Below, one piece after another: positions 18,390 to 30,127 of a stretch of 64,000 nt of DNA. Every line of letters begins with the position of its first letter. Positions within the stretch are counted from its first letter, which is position 1. This DNA comes from Leptospira semungkisensis (lineage in GTDB: Bacteria; Spirochaetota; Leptospiria; Leptospirales; Leptospiraceae). A program made the position numbers and the translations under genes. The notes below the pieces were generated by a model. That model saw nothing but the letters and a program-made list of their open reading frames with translations. It was not told where the DNA came from and ran no database searches. The stretch lies in NCBI RefSeq assembly GCF_004770055.1, contig NZ_RQEP01000010.1, forward strand, positions 364,328 through 428,327. The letters are read 5' to 3'.

Positions 18390-20858
18390 CTACTTCTTTC
18401 GTTTTGGCTTAGATATTGTCTTCTTCTTTGCCTTAGGAGAAGGAGACTCTTGCGTTTTCGGCGCTGCGACTTCTTTTTTAGAAATTACTTTTTCCAACGC
18501 TTTTGGCTCGAATAGAATACTTGCAACTTCTGCGAACTTGGTTACTGGAAAGAATTCCATCCCCTTCTTCACATAATCCGGTATCTCATCCAGTTGAGGT
18601 TGGTTGTCGGAAGGGAAGATGATCTTATGAACCCCGACTCTCTTTGCAGCCACGATCTTTTCTCTGAGTCCACCGATCGGCAATACTTCGCCGGTTAAGG
18701 TTAATTCTCCGGTCATCCCGAATCCTAATTTGATCCTTTTGTCCAAGACCAGGGAAAGAATAGCTGTTGCCATCGTAATCCCCGCACTCGGGCCATCCTT
18801 AGGAGTCGCTCCATCCGGAACATGCAAATGGATTGTCTTCTCCGTAAACAACTCTTCTGAACCTAAGAAATTCTTAATATAGCTAAGTGCGATACTAGAA
18901 GATTCCTCCATGGATTTTCCGATCATGCCCGTAAGAAGAATCCCTCCCTTGCCTTTTACAAAGACTGCCTCGATGAGAAGTGTTGCTCCTCCGACAGAAG
19001 TCCATGCGAGTCCGAGAGCAGTTCCTGGAACAGTAGGCTTGGTCATTCTATCATCCGTGTATTTTGCAACACCCAGAAGTTTCTCCACATCCGCTGCCTG
19101 GATATGTTTAGGATAGGTTTCTCCTTTTACGATATTCAATGCTAACTTTCGAGCAAGCTTGTCCGACTGTTTTTCCAGACCACGAACTCCAGATTCTCTG
19201 GAATAATGATCGATGAGGGAAATGACTGCCTTCTTATCTATTTGGATTCCGTAAGAATCGATCCCGTTCTTCTCTAGTACCTTCTTCCAGAGATGCTTGG
19301 AGAAGATCTGAACCTTCTCATCCGTAATATAACCCGAGAGTGTGATGACTTCCATACGATCCAAAAGGATCCTACTGATAGAGTCTAACGTGTTTGCCGT
19401 TGCAATAAAGAATACTGAGGAAAGATCGAAAGGAAGATCCAGATAATGATCTCTAAAAGATTTGTTTTGCTCCGGGTCCAGTACTTCCAAGAGTGCAGCG
19501 GAAGGGTCCCCTTGCATTCCGATACCAAGCTTATCAATCTCGTCCAAAAGAATAACTGGATCCTTTTCTTTTGTAATACGAAGAGCAGTGATGATCTTGC
19601 CGGGCATCGATCCTATATACGTACGTCTATGACCTTTGATCTCTGCCTCGTCTCTCATACCGCCTACGGAGAATCGGAAGAATTTGCGGCCCATAGCTTC
19701 TGCGATGGATTTTGCAATGGAAGTCTTTCCGACTCCCGGCGGTCCTACCAAAAGAAGAATGGAGCCTTTTTCCGATGGCTTCAGCTTCTTGACTGCCAAG
19801 AACTCCAAGATCCTTTCTTTTACATCATCTAATTTATAATGATCCTTATCTAAGGTCTTGCGAGCCTTATCTAGATCGATCTCTCTACTCGGAGCAGCTT
19901 CCCAAGGAAGGCTCTCCAAGATATCCATATAATTTCGGATAACGTTATAATCTGCAGTATTCTGATCCGTATAAAAGAACTTATCCATTTCTCTTTCTAC
20001 TTCTTCGATCACTTCTGGATCTGCAGGAATGGATTTTAATCTTTCCAGGAATTTTTCGTACTTCTTCTCGTACTTGCCGTCTTTCTGTCCTAACTCGGAT
20101 TGGATCGCTTTGAGCTGCTCTCTTAGGAAAAACTGTCTTTGCTGTTTATCTATCTTGTCCTGGATATTCTCTTGGATCTCTCTCTGAAGGCTAACTAGGT
20201 CTATCTCCTTTTTAAGGTACAGCAATACTTTCTCGATTCGATCCTTAAGATTGACTGACTCTATTACGGATTGATAATCCTCTTTTTCTATATTCAAAAT
20301 GCTGCATACAAAATCGGCCATCTTTCCAGGCTCGTTCACATTCAGCATGGTGAGTTTCATTTCTTCCGTGAACAGAGGGTTATTCTGAGCCAATTCCCTG
20401 GTCATAATGAGAAGTGTCCTCATCATCGCCTTGATCGTATTCTTAGAAGCGCCTGCCTCTTCTTCCGGATAAGTTACCTTGGCAACAAGCAATGGCTCGA
20501 CGGAGATAAATGATTCTACCTTGAATCTGCGAACCGTATTGATGAGTATATTTACCGCACCATCGGGCAGATTCACTTTCTTCAGAATCTTTGCAACAAC
20601 GCCGAAAGAGTAGATATTCTCTTCGGTCTTCTTCTCGTTCTCTTCGTCTTTCAAAAGCACAAGACCGATGAATGAATTTCCCTTTAAAGCCTCATCGACT
20701 GCCTTCGCAAATTTTCCACCAGGAACGATTAGAGGGGTGATGATTCCCGGAAATACGGGACGAGTCTTGATTGGAATTAAAAATAAGTCCGGGGGAAGTA
20801 TGGAATCGACAGGGATAATACCGCTCTCGATCTCGCCTAGATTATCAAATAGTTCCAC
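18390..20858 (-). CDS. lon: ATP-dependent protease Lon
   Basis: 822 residues; cytoplasmic AAA+ serine protease that degrades misfolded and regulatory proteins. The LON substrate-binding domain ([20 protein letters not shown]) is at residues 26-215, the ATPase Walker A GPPGVGKT at 372-379, Walker [12 protein letters not shown] downstream. The catalytic dyad is S691 in KDGPSAG and K734 in GGLREK; their spacing of 43 equals that of E. coli Lon. The tail beyond about residue 790 is a lysine-rich extension ([14 protein letters not shown]) not present in E. coli Lon and possibly DNA-binding. Monocistronic by spacing. Confidence 0.97.
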   Translation of the reverse strand: MELFDNLGEIESGIIPVDSILPPDLFLIPIKTRPVFPGIITPLIVPGGKFAKAVDEALKGNSFIGLVLLKDEENEKKTEENIYSFGVVAKILKKVNLPDGAVNILINTVRRFKVESFISVEPLLVAKVTYPEEEAGASKNTIKAMMRTLLIMTRELAQNNPLFTEEMKLTMLNVNEPGKMADFVCSILNIEKEDYQSVIESVNLKDRIEKVLLYLKKEIDLVSLQREIQENIQDKIDKQQRQFFLREQLKAIQSELGQKDGKYEKKYEKFLERLKSIPADPEVIEEVEREMDKFFYTDQNTADYNVIRNYMDILESLPWEAAPSREIDLDKARKTLDKDHYKLDDVKERILEFLAVKKLKPSEKGSILLLVGPPGVGKTSIAKSIAEAMGRKFFRFSVGGMRDEAEIKGHRRTYIGSMPGKIITALRITKEKDPVILLDEIDKLGIGMQGDPSAALLEVLDPEQNKSFRDHYLDLPFDLSSVFFIATANTLDSISRILLDRMEVITLSGYITDEKVQIFSKHLWKKVLEKNGIDSYGIQIDKKAVISLIDHYSRESGVRGLEKQSDKLARKLALNIVKGETYPKHIQAADVEKLLGVAKYTDDRMTKPTVPGTALGLAWTSVGGATLLIEAVFVKGKGGILLTGMIGKSMEESSSIALSYIKNFLGSEELFTEKTIHLHVPDGATPKDGPSAGITMATAILSLVLDKRIKLGFGMTGELTLTGEVLPIGGLREKIVAAKRVGVHKIIFPSDNQPQLDEIPDYVKKGMEFFPVTKFAEVASILFEPKALEKVISKKEVAAPKTQESPSPKAKKKTISKPKRKK

Positions 20859-21180
20859 GTTTTCACCTTTGCTTTCGAATTAGAAGGGTTGATTCCAGTA
20901 TTTGATTTTACCTCCGGCATTCAAACCTTTCTTTCTGCCTTTTCTTCCTGAAAAAGGCCCAATTTTAAGGAATAATTGCGTAATTTTGGCGGAATTTCTG
21001 AGAGAATTTTTCTCATTCTTTATGTGAACCAGTGTTCAATCTCTATCGATTAGATCTATAACAACCGTTCTACTTTATCAAGGGAAGAAAAGAGGATACA
21101 GATTGACTTTTAGCAGTCTTATATGTAGCGTAACTCGAAATATATATCTCGTTTTAGCGAGAAAGAGTAGTGGGGAAGTC
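20859..21180. other. Intergenic region upstream of lon and the first pectinacetylesterase-like gene
   Basis: AT-rich divergent promoter region. A TTG at 21103 opens a frame that runs into the esterase gene, but TTGACT there reads better as part of a promoter and the good signal peptide starts at ATG 21181, preceded by GGGGAAG. No CIRCE-like heat-shock element was seen in front of lon. No small gene seen. Confidence 0.5.
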
Positions 21181-22638
21181 ATGCGAATATTCGCCAAAAG
21201 TCCGTTTCTTATTTTTGCTCTTACGTGTGCGTTAGGCATTCTTCATTGCAAGACAGAATCGCAAGATAATACCAGCCAAACCGTAGGATTGGGATTGGCG
21301 GTCGCCTTGCAAAATCCGTATCAAAGGATTAATGCAAATCCCGATACGATCATCATCCCAAATTCAAACGCGACGTATCAATCTCCCGGAAGATCCTACA
21401 CTCCTTCTTGTTTCGGGAATGCTGGCAATACTAGTTTTCATTTTTATCGCAAGACTGTAGCTTCCAACAATAAGAAATTGCTCATCAATTTCATGGGAGG
21501 AGGAGCTTGCTGGAACAATGACAACTGTTTCGGAAATAATACGACTACCTTCTTCAATTTCTTGGACACTGTTCCGGATCTTTTCGTTAAGGTAGCTTTC
21601 CAAGGGATCTTGGATGCCGATGTTTCCACGAATCCATTAAAAAATTATGATGTTCTTTTTATTCCGTATTGCACTGGAGATCTTCACTTCGGCTCGAAGG
21701 ATGTAAGCGGTTTCTATAATGATCCGAACGTGGCAGATGCCTCCGAACCTTCTTTCTATAGTCACCGAGGTCACGACAATACATTAGCAGTATTAAAATA
21801 TATCCAGACCAATTACACTCAGGTAACCGATATTGTAGTCGCTGGCCAGAGTGCTGGGGGTTACGGAGCAATATTAAATTATCCTCATATACGCCAAATG
21901 TTTAAGGATACCGCAACTTTCCCTTCCGTAGCCACTGTGAGCTTGTTAGCGGATGCATCCAATGGAGCAGTTGTAGACAATTTCTATCCAGATATAGTGA
22001 AGACCATTTGGGGAGGAGATGCGAATCTACCGACTTGGACTGGAACAATTTCTTCTACTTATCTGGACTCGGGAGGGCCCGCTTCTATCCAGAATTTCCT
22101 AAGCCAGGTCACTTCAAAGTATTCAACTGATAAAGTAGGCCAGTATGCGGCTCAGTTTGACAGCACCCAAAGATGGTTCTTTCATGTAATGGGGGTAATC
22201 AAGTCAGGTGCAGCCTACTCAGATAGTTCGAATTTCTTCGGCCCAGGAGATTCTAGCGAGGTGAGCGATAGCCCTAACGATTCGACAAATACCCCTTCGA
22301 ATTGCAATTGGGCAGTCAATTCTAAGAATGCCATGCAAAATACTACAGGCGCCAATTACTACTATTACATCGCTCCGGGAGACGTTCATACCATTACCAC
22401 GAGCAATGATATGTTCACTCTGACAAGCCAGGGCAAAAGTTTCAATACTTGGCTCGCTAATGTAGTGACAAATACGGGCACAGCTCCCGAAAAAGTGGAC
22501 TGTTCTTTAGGTTCGGGGTCTCATCCTTGCACGGATACGAATTATATCTCGAATCAATACAATAACAGCTTAAAGCGGGCAACTTCTCACCAATCATTCG
22601 ATCTCGGACAGGACCTGGCTCAAACCTGCTTCCCTTGA
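21181..22638 (+). CDS. Pectinacetylesterase/Notum-like lipoprotein (copy 1)
   Basis: 485 residues from ATG 21181, with signal and lipobox-like end (ALGILHC, cysteine 23). Alpha/beta-hydrolase of the pectinacetylesterase (PAE) family, which in plants deacetylates pectin and as animal Notum removes a fatty acyl group from Wnt. Motifs: INFMGGGACWNN (oxyanion side), FIPYCTGDLHFGS, VAGQSAGGYGAILN with the nucleophilic serine, and PGDVHTI with the catalytic histidine. Four N-terminal and several later cysteines could form disulfides. The next gene is a paralogue. Probably anchored to the cell surface or periplasm; substrate unknown but an O-acyl ester is likely. Confidence 0.88.
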   Translation: MRIFAKSPFLIFALTCALGILHCKTESQDNTSQTVGLGLAVALQNPYQRINANPDTIIIPNSNATYQSPGRSYTPSCFGNAGNTSFHFYRKTVASNNKKLLINFMGGGACWNNDNCFGNNTTTFFNFLDTVPDLFVKVAFQGILDADVSTNPLKNYDVLFIPYCTGDLHFGSKDVSGFYNDPNVADASEPSFYSHRGHDNTLAVLKYIQTNYTQVTDIVVAGQSAGGYGAILNYPHIRQMFKDTATFPSVATVSLLADASNGAVVDNFYPDIVKTIWGGDANLPTWTGTISSTYLDSGGPASIQNFLSQVTSKYSTDKVGQYAAQFDSTQRWFFHVMGVIKSGAAYSDSSNFFGPGDSSEVSDSPNDSTNTPSNCNWAVNSKNAMQNTTGANYYYYIAPGDVHTITTSNDMFTLTSQGKSFNTWLANVVTNTGTAPEKVDCSLGSGSHPCTDTNYISNQYNNSLKRATSHQSFDLGQDLAQTCFP

Positions 22639-22665
22639 CATTTTAGAAACCTTCCTTACAATATT

Positions 22666-22701
22666 CTTAAATTCCTTTTTTTAGAAAGAAAGGAATTTAA
22701 G
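22666..22701 (+). promoter_or_regulatory. 13-bp hairpin abutting the ribosome-binding site of the second esterase gene
   Basis: CTTAAATTCCTTT (22666-22678), 10-base loop, AAAGGAATTTAAG (22689-22701): a perfect 13-base stem whose 3' arm runs straight into AAGAGGG, the ribosome-binding site for ATG 22713. No T-run follows, so control of translation or mRNA processing between the two paralogues is more likely than termination. Confidence 0.6.
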
Positions 22702-22712
22702 AGGGTTTCTTC

Positions 22713-24233
<1,521 letters not shown>

Positions 24234-24241
24234 GATAAGCG

Positions 24242-24793
24242 TTAAAAAGAAAGTATACCTTCTTTAAAACTCACTCCAAGGTTCTTTAAGGTTTCCTCAT
24301 ATAGGTCCTTGCTTTCCTTGTCAAAGCATACGAAGACTATCTTTCTCGGAAAATGTTCCTTATGATCCAAGACAGTCTTGATTGCGATCGGCGTGGCCTG
24401 CTCTTTGGGATACGCAAAGATCCCAGTACTAATACTCGGAACCGCTATGGATTCAAAGCCTCTCTCATGGGCTAATTGAAGAATATTCTTGTAACAACTT
24501 TCTAAAAGAGAAGCCTCCCAGAATTCTCCTCCTTTCCATACCGGACCCACAGCGTGGATCACATACTTTGCAGGAAGTTGCCCTCCAGAAGTCAGAGTAC
24601 ATTGGCCAGTCGGCAGCCCGTTCGGGTATTTTTTCAATTTCAGGATCCTGCATTCTTCGGCGATTTTTGGGCCCCCCACCCTATGAATGGCTCCGTCCAC
24701 ACCTCCTCCGCCCATCAGGGAAGAATTAGCGGCGTTGACCACTGCATCCGCTTGGATAGAAGTTATATCGCCTTTCCACACGTAGATTTCCAT
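24242..24793 (-). CDS. Macro-domain protein, ADP-ribose binding (putative O-acetyl-ADP-ribose deacetylase)
   Basis: 183 residues forming one macro domain of the YmdB/MacroD type: GDITSIQADAVVNAANSSL, then MGGGGVDGAIHR (catalytic loop), HAVGP and SISTGIFAYPKEQA (phosphate loop). Members hydrolyse O-acetyl-ADP-ribose or remove ADP-ribose from acidic residues. No ADP-ribosyltransferase is next to it. A TTGACA-like word on the minus strand at 24878-24873 may belong to its promoter. Confidence 0.93.
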   Translation of the reverse strand: MEIYVWKGDITSIQADAVVNAANSSLMGGGGVDGAIHRVGGPKIAEECRILKLKKYPNGLPTGQCTLTSGGQLPAKYVIHAVGPVWKGGEFWEASLLESCYKNILQLAHERGFESIAVPSISTGIFAYPKEQATPIAIKTVLDHKEHFPRKIVFVCFDKESKDLYEETLKNLGVSFKEGILSF

Positions 24794-25103
24794 CGCTCCA
24801 TAAAAGAAGGCATAAATCCGGATCTTGCAAGAAGATTTTTATATCTCATTTTTCGAATTCGTTTAATAATATTGTCAAAAAATATCCATAAATAGATAAA
24901 AGTCGCCTAAGCGCTATAAATCGGGAATCTATATCGATTCTTTCTTATTATAATAATTGTTATTTGATAAAAGAATCCGAACGAGTTTATATGCGATCGC
25001 GTTCGAATAAAAGAAAAGCCCTCGAACTCTTCGGAAAAACCGAATGTCTCGAGGGCCGAAATTTACGAAAAGAATGATTGATAGGAAGAATAGATCCGAA
25101 AGA
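24794..25103. other. AT-rich intergenic region
   Basis: Divergent side of the macro gene and downstream end of the 25104-26594 gene. Contains the terminator at 25018-25056 and an AT-rich stretch at 24830-24970. No gene seen. Confidence 0.5.
25010..25056 (-). terminator. Rho-independent terminator
   Basis: Minus strand: GCCCTCGAG ... TTCGG TTTTT CCGAA ... TCGAGGGC (25056-25018) followed by TTTTCTTTT. Two stems interrupted by a small internal loop. Ends the 25104-26594 gene. Confidence 0.85.
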
Positions 25104-26594
25104 TCAAATCCCCTTTAACAATAGTTCTAAGGTCTTAGAGAGAATCGCGCGTATATCATCTTTCGCATCCTCATCCGGTAGGACTCGATTATTCCATATC
25201 TTCAATCCGAAACGGATAAAGAAATTATCCAAAAACTCGGTTTCGATTTGGGTTTTCATCACAGTCTTGGAAGCATCTCTATCCCATCTCAGGACCACAC
25301 TAGTCCCTTTTCCATTATTCGCCTTCACTACTGTGTCAGTGAATTCATATATGATGGATTGCAGATTCCCTGGGATAAAGATATTGATGGCCCAAGAAGG
25401 CGCGAAATACGCAAATGCGCCACTCACATCGAATTCTTTGATCTTGGTCACTTTTAAGCTCAATACTCCCGAGGTAGCAGTATTCGAGAATCTTCCCAAT
25501 AATTGTACATCATCATTTTCTAATACGAGTCCGTACAGATTCGCCTCTAAACTAGCTTTTGCTATGAAAGGAAAATCGGAGAGAGTGCCTAATGTAAATG
25601 AGTCTTGTGGATAGAAATTTCCTTTCGTATCATAAGGGATCACCTTTCCATTCTGAGTGTAGAACTTGAATCGTATCTCTCTGGACTTGGATTCTATCGC
25701 GAATTCTCCGAGACTTCTTCCTTGCAAATTCATGAGTCTCACTTTTATGAATCCTAGATACTTAATATCATCCAGGTAATCTCCGAAATCCGGATAATCT
25801 CGCATCAATGCTTGCTCGATATTCCCTTCAAACGCAAATGCAGTCAGTCCAGGGATCTTTCCGTCGTGCTGCACTTTCAAAAGGGAATCCATTCCGAAAT
25901 AGTAGCTCATGAATTTCGCAAGAGCCGGATAGGATTCCGTAAAATCGTTAATCGCCTTTCTCGCTTCCGGATCCTTTATCTTTTTGAAATAATTCGTATC
26001 GGGAGAAGAGATCGCTTTCAAATTCCCTGAATCCAAATAATGAAGTCCAGAATCCATCGCATTCAATCCGTGTTTATGAGTGAACGGTCCTAGATTCGTT
26101 AGCACATCTAGATTTCCCGAGTAGGAATTGCCTCCGTGAGTTGGGTTTGGATTGTGCTTGAGAGCAAACTCAGCGGAGAAGTCTCCGAAATTCGGAGTGG
26201 CAACTTCTTTCATCCGAACAGTTTCCAAGCTCACTTTGTATCCATCGGGAGAATATTTTCCTCTATAAGTTACATAGTGCTGGCCGTTCGCATCCTTTGC
26301 CATGTACTCCGAATTAAAAAGGTTCTTTAATTCGAATCTTTCTAAAGAGCGATCCAAGTACTTATGAAATCCTTCCGCTCTTCCATCGTACTTATTCTTA
26401 ATGATTGCGGATCTCAAAAACTGGAAGAATTGTCTGGAGATGTTTCTTCCGTCAGGACCAATGGTGTCCGGAATTTGTTTCAGTGAAAAGGCTGCGGATA
26501 ATGATCCGCTTAGCGCTAAAAGTAGGATTAGAAAACGGAGTAGCAGTTTCCCGGATTTGTTTTCTCTTTCTATTCTGTGTTTAAAAAGGCCCAT
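25104..26594 (-). CDS. Exported hypothetical protein
   Basis: 496 residues with an N-terminal signal sequence (LLLRFLILLLALSGSLSAAF) after a basic leader. The mature part alternates short strands and helices; no catalytic motif stands out. There are no cysteines in the parts inspected and no lipobox, so a soluble periplasmic or outer-membrane-associated protein is likely. Stands alone between a terminator and a divergent chemotaxis receptor. Family not recognised. Confidence 0.75.
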   Translation of the reverse strand: MGLFKHRIERENKSGKLLLRFLILLLALSGSLSAAFSLKQIPDTIGPDGRNISRQFFQFLRSAIIKNKYDGRAEGFHKYLDRSLERFELKNLFNSEYMAKDANGQHYVTYRGKYSPDGYKVSLETVRMKEVATPNFGDFSAEFALKHNPNPTHGGNSYSGNLDVLTNLGPFTHKHGLNAMDSGLHYLDSGNLKAISSPDTNYFKKIKDPEARKAINDFTESYPALAKFMSYYFGMDSLLKVQHDGKIPGLTAFAFEGNIEQALMRDYPDFGDYLDDIKYLGFIKVRLMNLQGRSLGEFAIESKSREIRFKFYTQNGKVIPYDTKGNFYPQDSFTLGTLSDFPFIAKASLEANLYGLVLENDDVQLLGRFSNTATSGVLSLKVTKIKEFDVSGAFAYFAPSWAINIFIPGNLQSIIYEFTDTVVKANNGKGTSVVLRWDRDASKTVMKTQIETEFLDNFFIRFGLKIWNNRVLPDEDAKDDIRAILSKTLELLLKGI

Positions 26595-26819
26595 TACCGC
26601 CTCTCCCTTTTTTGTAACGTTTGTGCAATATAAATTCTTTCGCTTTGTTCTCCGAGATTAGTCTCAAATCGGCTTCTGTCAAGTCTATAGCGATTGCTAC
26701 AGAGACTGAGATTCACCTAGGTAAAATAGATTATAGAGCATGATCGAAAAATTTCAAAAGAATTCGATTTCTCTGGATTTTTACTCAAAATCATATAAAA
26801 TCTCGCGCGGAGTTTTTAT

Positions 26820-28532
26820 ATGATTTGGTATTTACGTTTGAATTTAAAGACAAAACTAGCGATCCTCTTTGCTTCGGTCCTTCTTCCCTTCCTTACATTA
26901 GTGGCATTATCTCTCATCAATTCTTCTTCTAGGATCCAAGACATCGAGACGATTCGAAACGATCGACTGATTCCTCTAAGACAGCTAAAGACGATCTCTG
27001 ATCATTATGCGATCTCGATTGTAGATTGTGTTCACAAGGTAAGAAGCGGTGCGTTCACGTATGAAGAAGGAATTGCTAATCTTCAGAAAGCAAGTTCTGA
27101 GATCGATCAAGAATGGAAGTCCTATCTTGCTACCACATTGGTACAAGAAGAAACCGTTTTGATCGGTGAACTGAAGCCTCTCTTTCAAGAAGCAGATACT
27201 GCTGTCGAACAGGCCATGTCCTTAATGAAGGAAAAGAACAAAGAAGGTCTTGGAGAGTTTGCGGATAAGATCATGTATCCTAAGATAGATCCTGTTGCTG
27301 GAAAGATAGAGAAGCTGATCTCTGTTCAGCTGATGATCTCAGAACGTATCTATCAAAGAGCAGAGACAGAGTATGCGTTCAGCCTCGCCGTTTTTCTGGG
27401 AATTTCAACTATTACGTTGGTTTATATAATTTATGCTTCCGTAAAGTTCTCTGTGACTCTTGTAAAAGGTCTGAACATGGTGCGTATCTCCATCAGAGAT
27501 GCGGATTTCTCTCATTCAATTTTGGTGGAAGAAGATAATAAAAATCAGGACGAGCTTTATCTTCTCTCTGTCGTATTCCGCGATTTCCAGCTCAAGATAA
27601 AGGAGATGCTTTCTTCTATTCTTTCCTATTCAGAATCTATTCTGGCATCTGCAGAGCAACTTTCTAAATCTAGCGACTATCTCTCTGGGAATGCACAGAC
27701 AGAATCGGCTTCCGTAGAGGAAATCTCCGCATCCGTTGAAGAGATCAGTGCTGGGATGGAGCAGGTTACGAATAACGCGGAGGCTCAGTACAAACTCATC
27801 CTTTCCTTTTCCGGAGAGATGAAGGAATTGGAAGGACTGATCACCAAGGTGGGAGAATCCGTTGGAGATTCTCTTGGTAGAATTTCCGAAATGTATACTA
27901 AGACCGAGGCCGGTAAGAAGACGATGGGAAGTCTTTCTGAAAGCATGATAAAAATCGAATCTAGTTCCGGAGAGATGAGATCCATTACTGCAATCATTCA
28001 AGAGATCTCTGAAAAAGTGAATCTTCTCGCATTGAACGCAGCCATAGAGGCAGCAAGAGCCGGAGAGCATGGACGAGGATTTGCAGTGGTCGCGCAAGAG
28101 ATCACGAGACTCGCGGAACAAACGGACCAAAGTACCAAAACAATTGAAGAATTGATCCGTACCAGTAACGCAGAGATCCAATCCGGAAAAGGCTTCGTGG
28201 AAAGTTGCGTGAAAGTCTATGCGGAGATCTTAGAGGGTCTTTCCTTCGTTAAAATCTCATCGGATAGCATTGTTTCTACCATGAAGGTGCAGCAAGAGAA
28301 GAAAGAAACGATCCGGATTGCAGTCAACCAAGTGGATGCAAAATCAGAAGAGATCCGCTCCTCTGTCGGAGAACAGAAAGTTGCCATCCTGGAAACTGCG
28401 AACGCAATCACGAATATTTCAGTCACAGTTCAGAATAGTGCCGCGAACTCGGAAGAGATTGCAGGTAGCGCCAACGGACTCCTGCAAATTGCAAAGAGTC
28501 TGGGAGAAACCATGGATTTCTTGAAAGGCTAA
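26820..28532 (+). CDS. Methyl-accepting chemotaxis protein
   Basis: 570 residues. Membrane helix at about 14-35, a periplasmic four-helix-type sensor of about 150 residues, second helix at about 186-208, a HAMP-like linker, then the cytoplasmic signalling coiled coil. The highly conserved tip reads [20 protein letters not shown] followed by [17 protein letters not shown], which binds CheA and CheW. Glu/Gln pairs for methylation lie on both sides. The sensor type resembles 4HB_MCP. GGAG about nine bases before the ATG. Its stop codon is immediately followed by the stop of the convergent membrane-protein gene. Confidence 0.95.
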   Translation: MIWYLRLNLKTKLAILFASVLLPFLTLVALSLINSSSRIQDIETIRNDRLIPLRQLKTISDHYAISIVDCVHKVRSGAFTYEEGIANLQKASSEIDQEWKSYLATTLVQEETVLIGELKPLFQEADTAVEQAMSLMKEKNKEGLGEFADKIMYPKIDPVAGKIEKLISVQLMISERIYQRAETEYAFSLAVFLGISTITLVYIIYASVKFSVTLVKGLNMVRISIRDADFSHSILVEEDNKNQDELYLLSVVFRDFQLKIKEMLSSILSYSESILASAEQLSKSSDYLSGNAQTESASVEEISASVEEISAGMEQVTNNAEAQYKLILSFSGEMKELEGLITKVGESVGDSLGRISEMYTKTEAGKKTMGSLSESMIKIESSSGEMRSITAIIQEISEKVNLLALNAAIEAARAGEHGRGFAVVAQEITRLAEQTDQSTKTIEELIRTSNAEIQSGKGFVESCVKVYAEILEGLSFVKISSDSIVSTMKVQQEKKETIRIAVNQVDAKSEEIRSSVGEQKVAILETANAITNISVTVQNSAANSEEIAGSANGLLQIAKSLGETMDFLKG

Positions 28533-29261
28533 CTATTCGGTTGGCTCTTCAGGCTCCTCTTTTGTTCTGATCAGATAATACGTCGGGTATTGCAAAAAGA
28601 TATCCGACGTTAAGCTAAAGAAAAGTACGAAGAGGATCACGATCTGTCCGAAGAATGAAGTCACTGCTTCTTCTGAACCGGAGATCAAAAACATGATCAG
28701 TGTAGGCACAAACATGATCACGTACGGAGTCCAAGCAGCCACTACATAGTCTGATCGCTTGATGCAGGAAGGAAGAGCCTTTAATCCTTGCACTATATTC
28801 AATTTTGCGAATAGAACCGGAATGATGAGATAGAATACTAACCCCATTAAGAATGGAGTGATCAAATACAATCGGGTCAATTCTGCCGGCATCGGCTTTG
28901 TAGGATCCTCTGCGTATTTTTCGAATACTGCCTTTGTCTCGGGTCCGATGAAAGGGGTGATCAAGAAATTCAAGAGCAGAAATAAAGCTAAGGTGAACAG
29001 CACTAATAGAAAGAAGAAGACTAGATACTGAGGAAGTTCTACGGGCCTTTTAGGATCCATTTTGGAACGGATCACATATCCGTTCGCCACATAGGTGCCG
29101 AGAAACGCCAATACTAACAGCACGAATAATAGGGCTACAGCCCCTCCCGCCTGCATGGAAGGCACGGCCGCTAATACTAATATCAATAAAACCGATCGGA
29201 TGGCGAGGATGATCCGAACCTGTCCTCTGCCGAGTAAGTATCTTAGGTATTCTTTAAACAT
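28533..29261 (-). CDS. Multi-spanning membrane protein (YIP1-like)
   Basis: 242 residues with five or six membrane helices and little outside the membrane; the layout (helical bundle with a central loop PETKAVFEKYAEDPTKPMPA) is of YIP1/DUF1282 type. Alternatives are a generic permease-like protein. It pairs with another membrane protein of similar size directly upstream (29350-30099), and both contain the phrase KALPS after the fourth helix, so they may be distant paralogues. Confidence 0.7.
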   Translation of the reverse strand: MFKEYLRYLLGRGQVRIILAIRSVLLILVLAAVPSMQAGGAVALLFVLLVLAFLGTYVANGYVIRSKMDPKRPVELPQYLVFFFLLVLFTLALFLLLNFLITPFIGPETKAVFEKYAEDPTKPMPAELTRLYLITPFLMGLVFYLIIPVLFAKLNIVQGLKALPSCIKRSDYVVAAWTPYVIMFVPTLIMFLISGSEEAVTSFFGQIVILFVLFFSLTSDIFLQYPTYYLIRTKEEPEEPTE

Positions 29262-29299
29262 AAAGACTCTTCAGATAGGATTTTGGAACTAGGATCCAA

Positions 29300-29332
29300 A
29301 GCAAGCAAAAGTTCCGAGCCAAAGTCCGGAAC
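29300..29332 (-). terminator. Terminator after the 29350-30099 gene
   Basis: Minus strand: GTTCCG, 10-base loop, CGGAAC (29332-29311) followed by TTTTGCTTGCTTT. It separates the two membrane-protein genes. Confidence 0.6.
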
Positions 29333-29349
29333 CTCTTCTGAGAAAAGTC

Positions 29350-30099
29350 TTATTCTTCCGGAAGCGTTGCCCCGCCGATCCCTTTTACAAAAGAGAAGAG
29401 TAAGTACAAATGGATCAACTCCGTCATAAACAAAGGAAAGAACTGAGAATTTAAACTTACTATCGCGAATCTATAATAAGAATCCACATCCTTCATGTCC
29501 GGAAACCCTTGGTACACAATCGGGAAAATATGTCCGAAGGAAATGAGTAAAATCAATCCCAACGCACCATATTGGTAGTTACGATCCAAAGCCGCAGAAC
29601 GAAAATCCGACCAACTAGGAAGCGCCTTTAGCCTGGCAAAGGAGATGGATGAATATAGGATCAAGGCTGGGAGTGCAAGAATTGTCCCTCCTAGTATCGC
29701 ATATTTGATTGGAATTGCTGGATCTTGCATTGTCTCCGTTTTGATCTGAAGAATTGCTCCTACAATCAGAACTAGAAGAGCTAACAATAGCACTAGTACC
29801 AATACTACTAGCAAAAGCCTAAGCAAAAATAGGAAGTATTCCTTTCCACCGATCCGATTTTCTTTTTCTAATTTTTCTCGAAAGAAATAGAGAGAAAGAA
29901 AGAGTAAGAGGAATTGCAAAATCCCTAATATATTGATAAACCCAGGTTTCGAATATAGATAATTATGATTTAGGAACTCTTCGAATTCCTTCATCGCATA
30001 CGAATATACGACGGATAGCATTAGGATCCTAGTTAGCCAAACTCCTAAAAAGGATCTACAACCTATAAGATAATTCTTAAATTCGAAAATCTGGGACAA
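29350..30099 (-). CDS. Multi-spanning membrane protein
   Basis: 249 residues with about six membrane helices, including the very hydrophobic LLLVVLVLVLLLALLVLIVG. Contains LKALPSWSDF after the fourth helix, like KALPSCIKRSD in the neighbour at 28533-29261. Lies 28 bases downstream of the alcohol dehydrogenase gene, so possibly co-transcribed with it. Function unknown. Confidence 0.7.
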   Translation of the reverse strand: MSQIFEFKNYLIGCRSFLGVWLTRILMLSVVYSYAMKEFEEFLNHNYLYSKPGFINILGILQFLLLFLSLYFFREKLEKENRIGGKEYFLFLLRLLLVVLVLVLLLALLVLIVGAILQIKTETMQDPAIPIKYAILGGTILALPALILYSSISFARLKALPSWSDFRSAALDRNYQYGALGLILLISFGHIFPIVYQGFPDMKDVDSYYRFAIVSLNSQFFPLFMTELIHLYLLFSFVKGIGGATLPEE

Positions 30100-30127
30100 T
30101 CGATTCTCCTTCTTTTTTTTCTTTAGA

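Noticed and set aside
20859..21102. CIRCE heat-shock element before lon
   Set aside because: No TTAGCACTC-N9-GAGTGCTAA-like repeat was seen.
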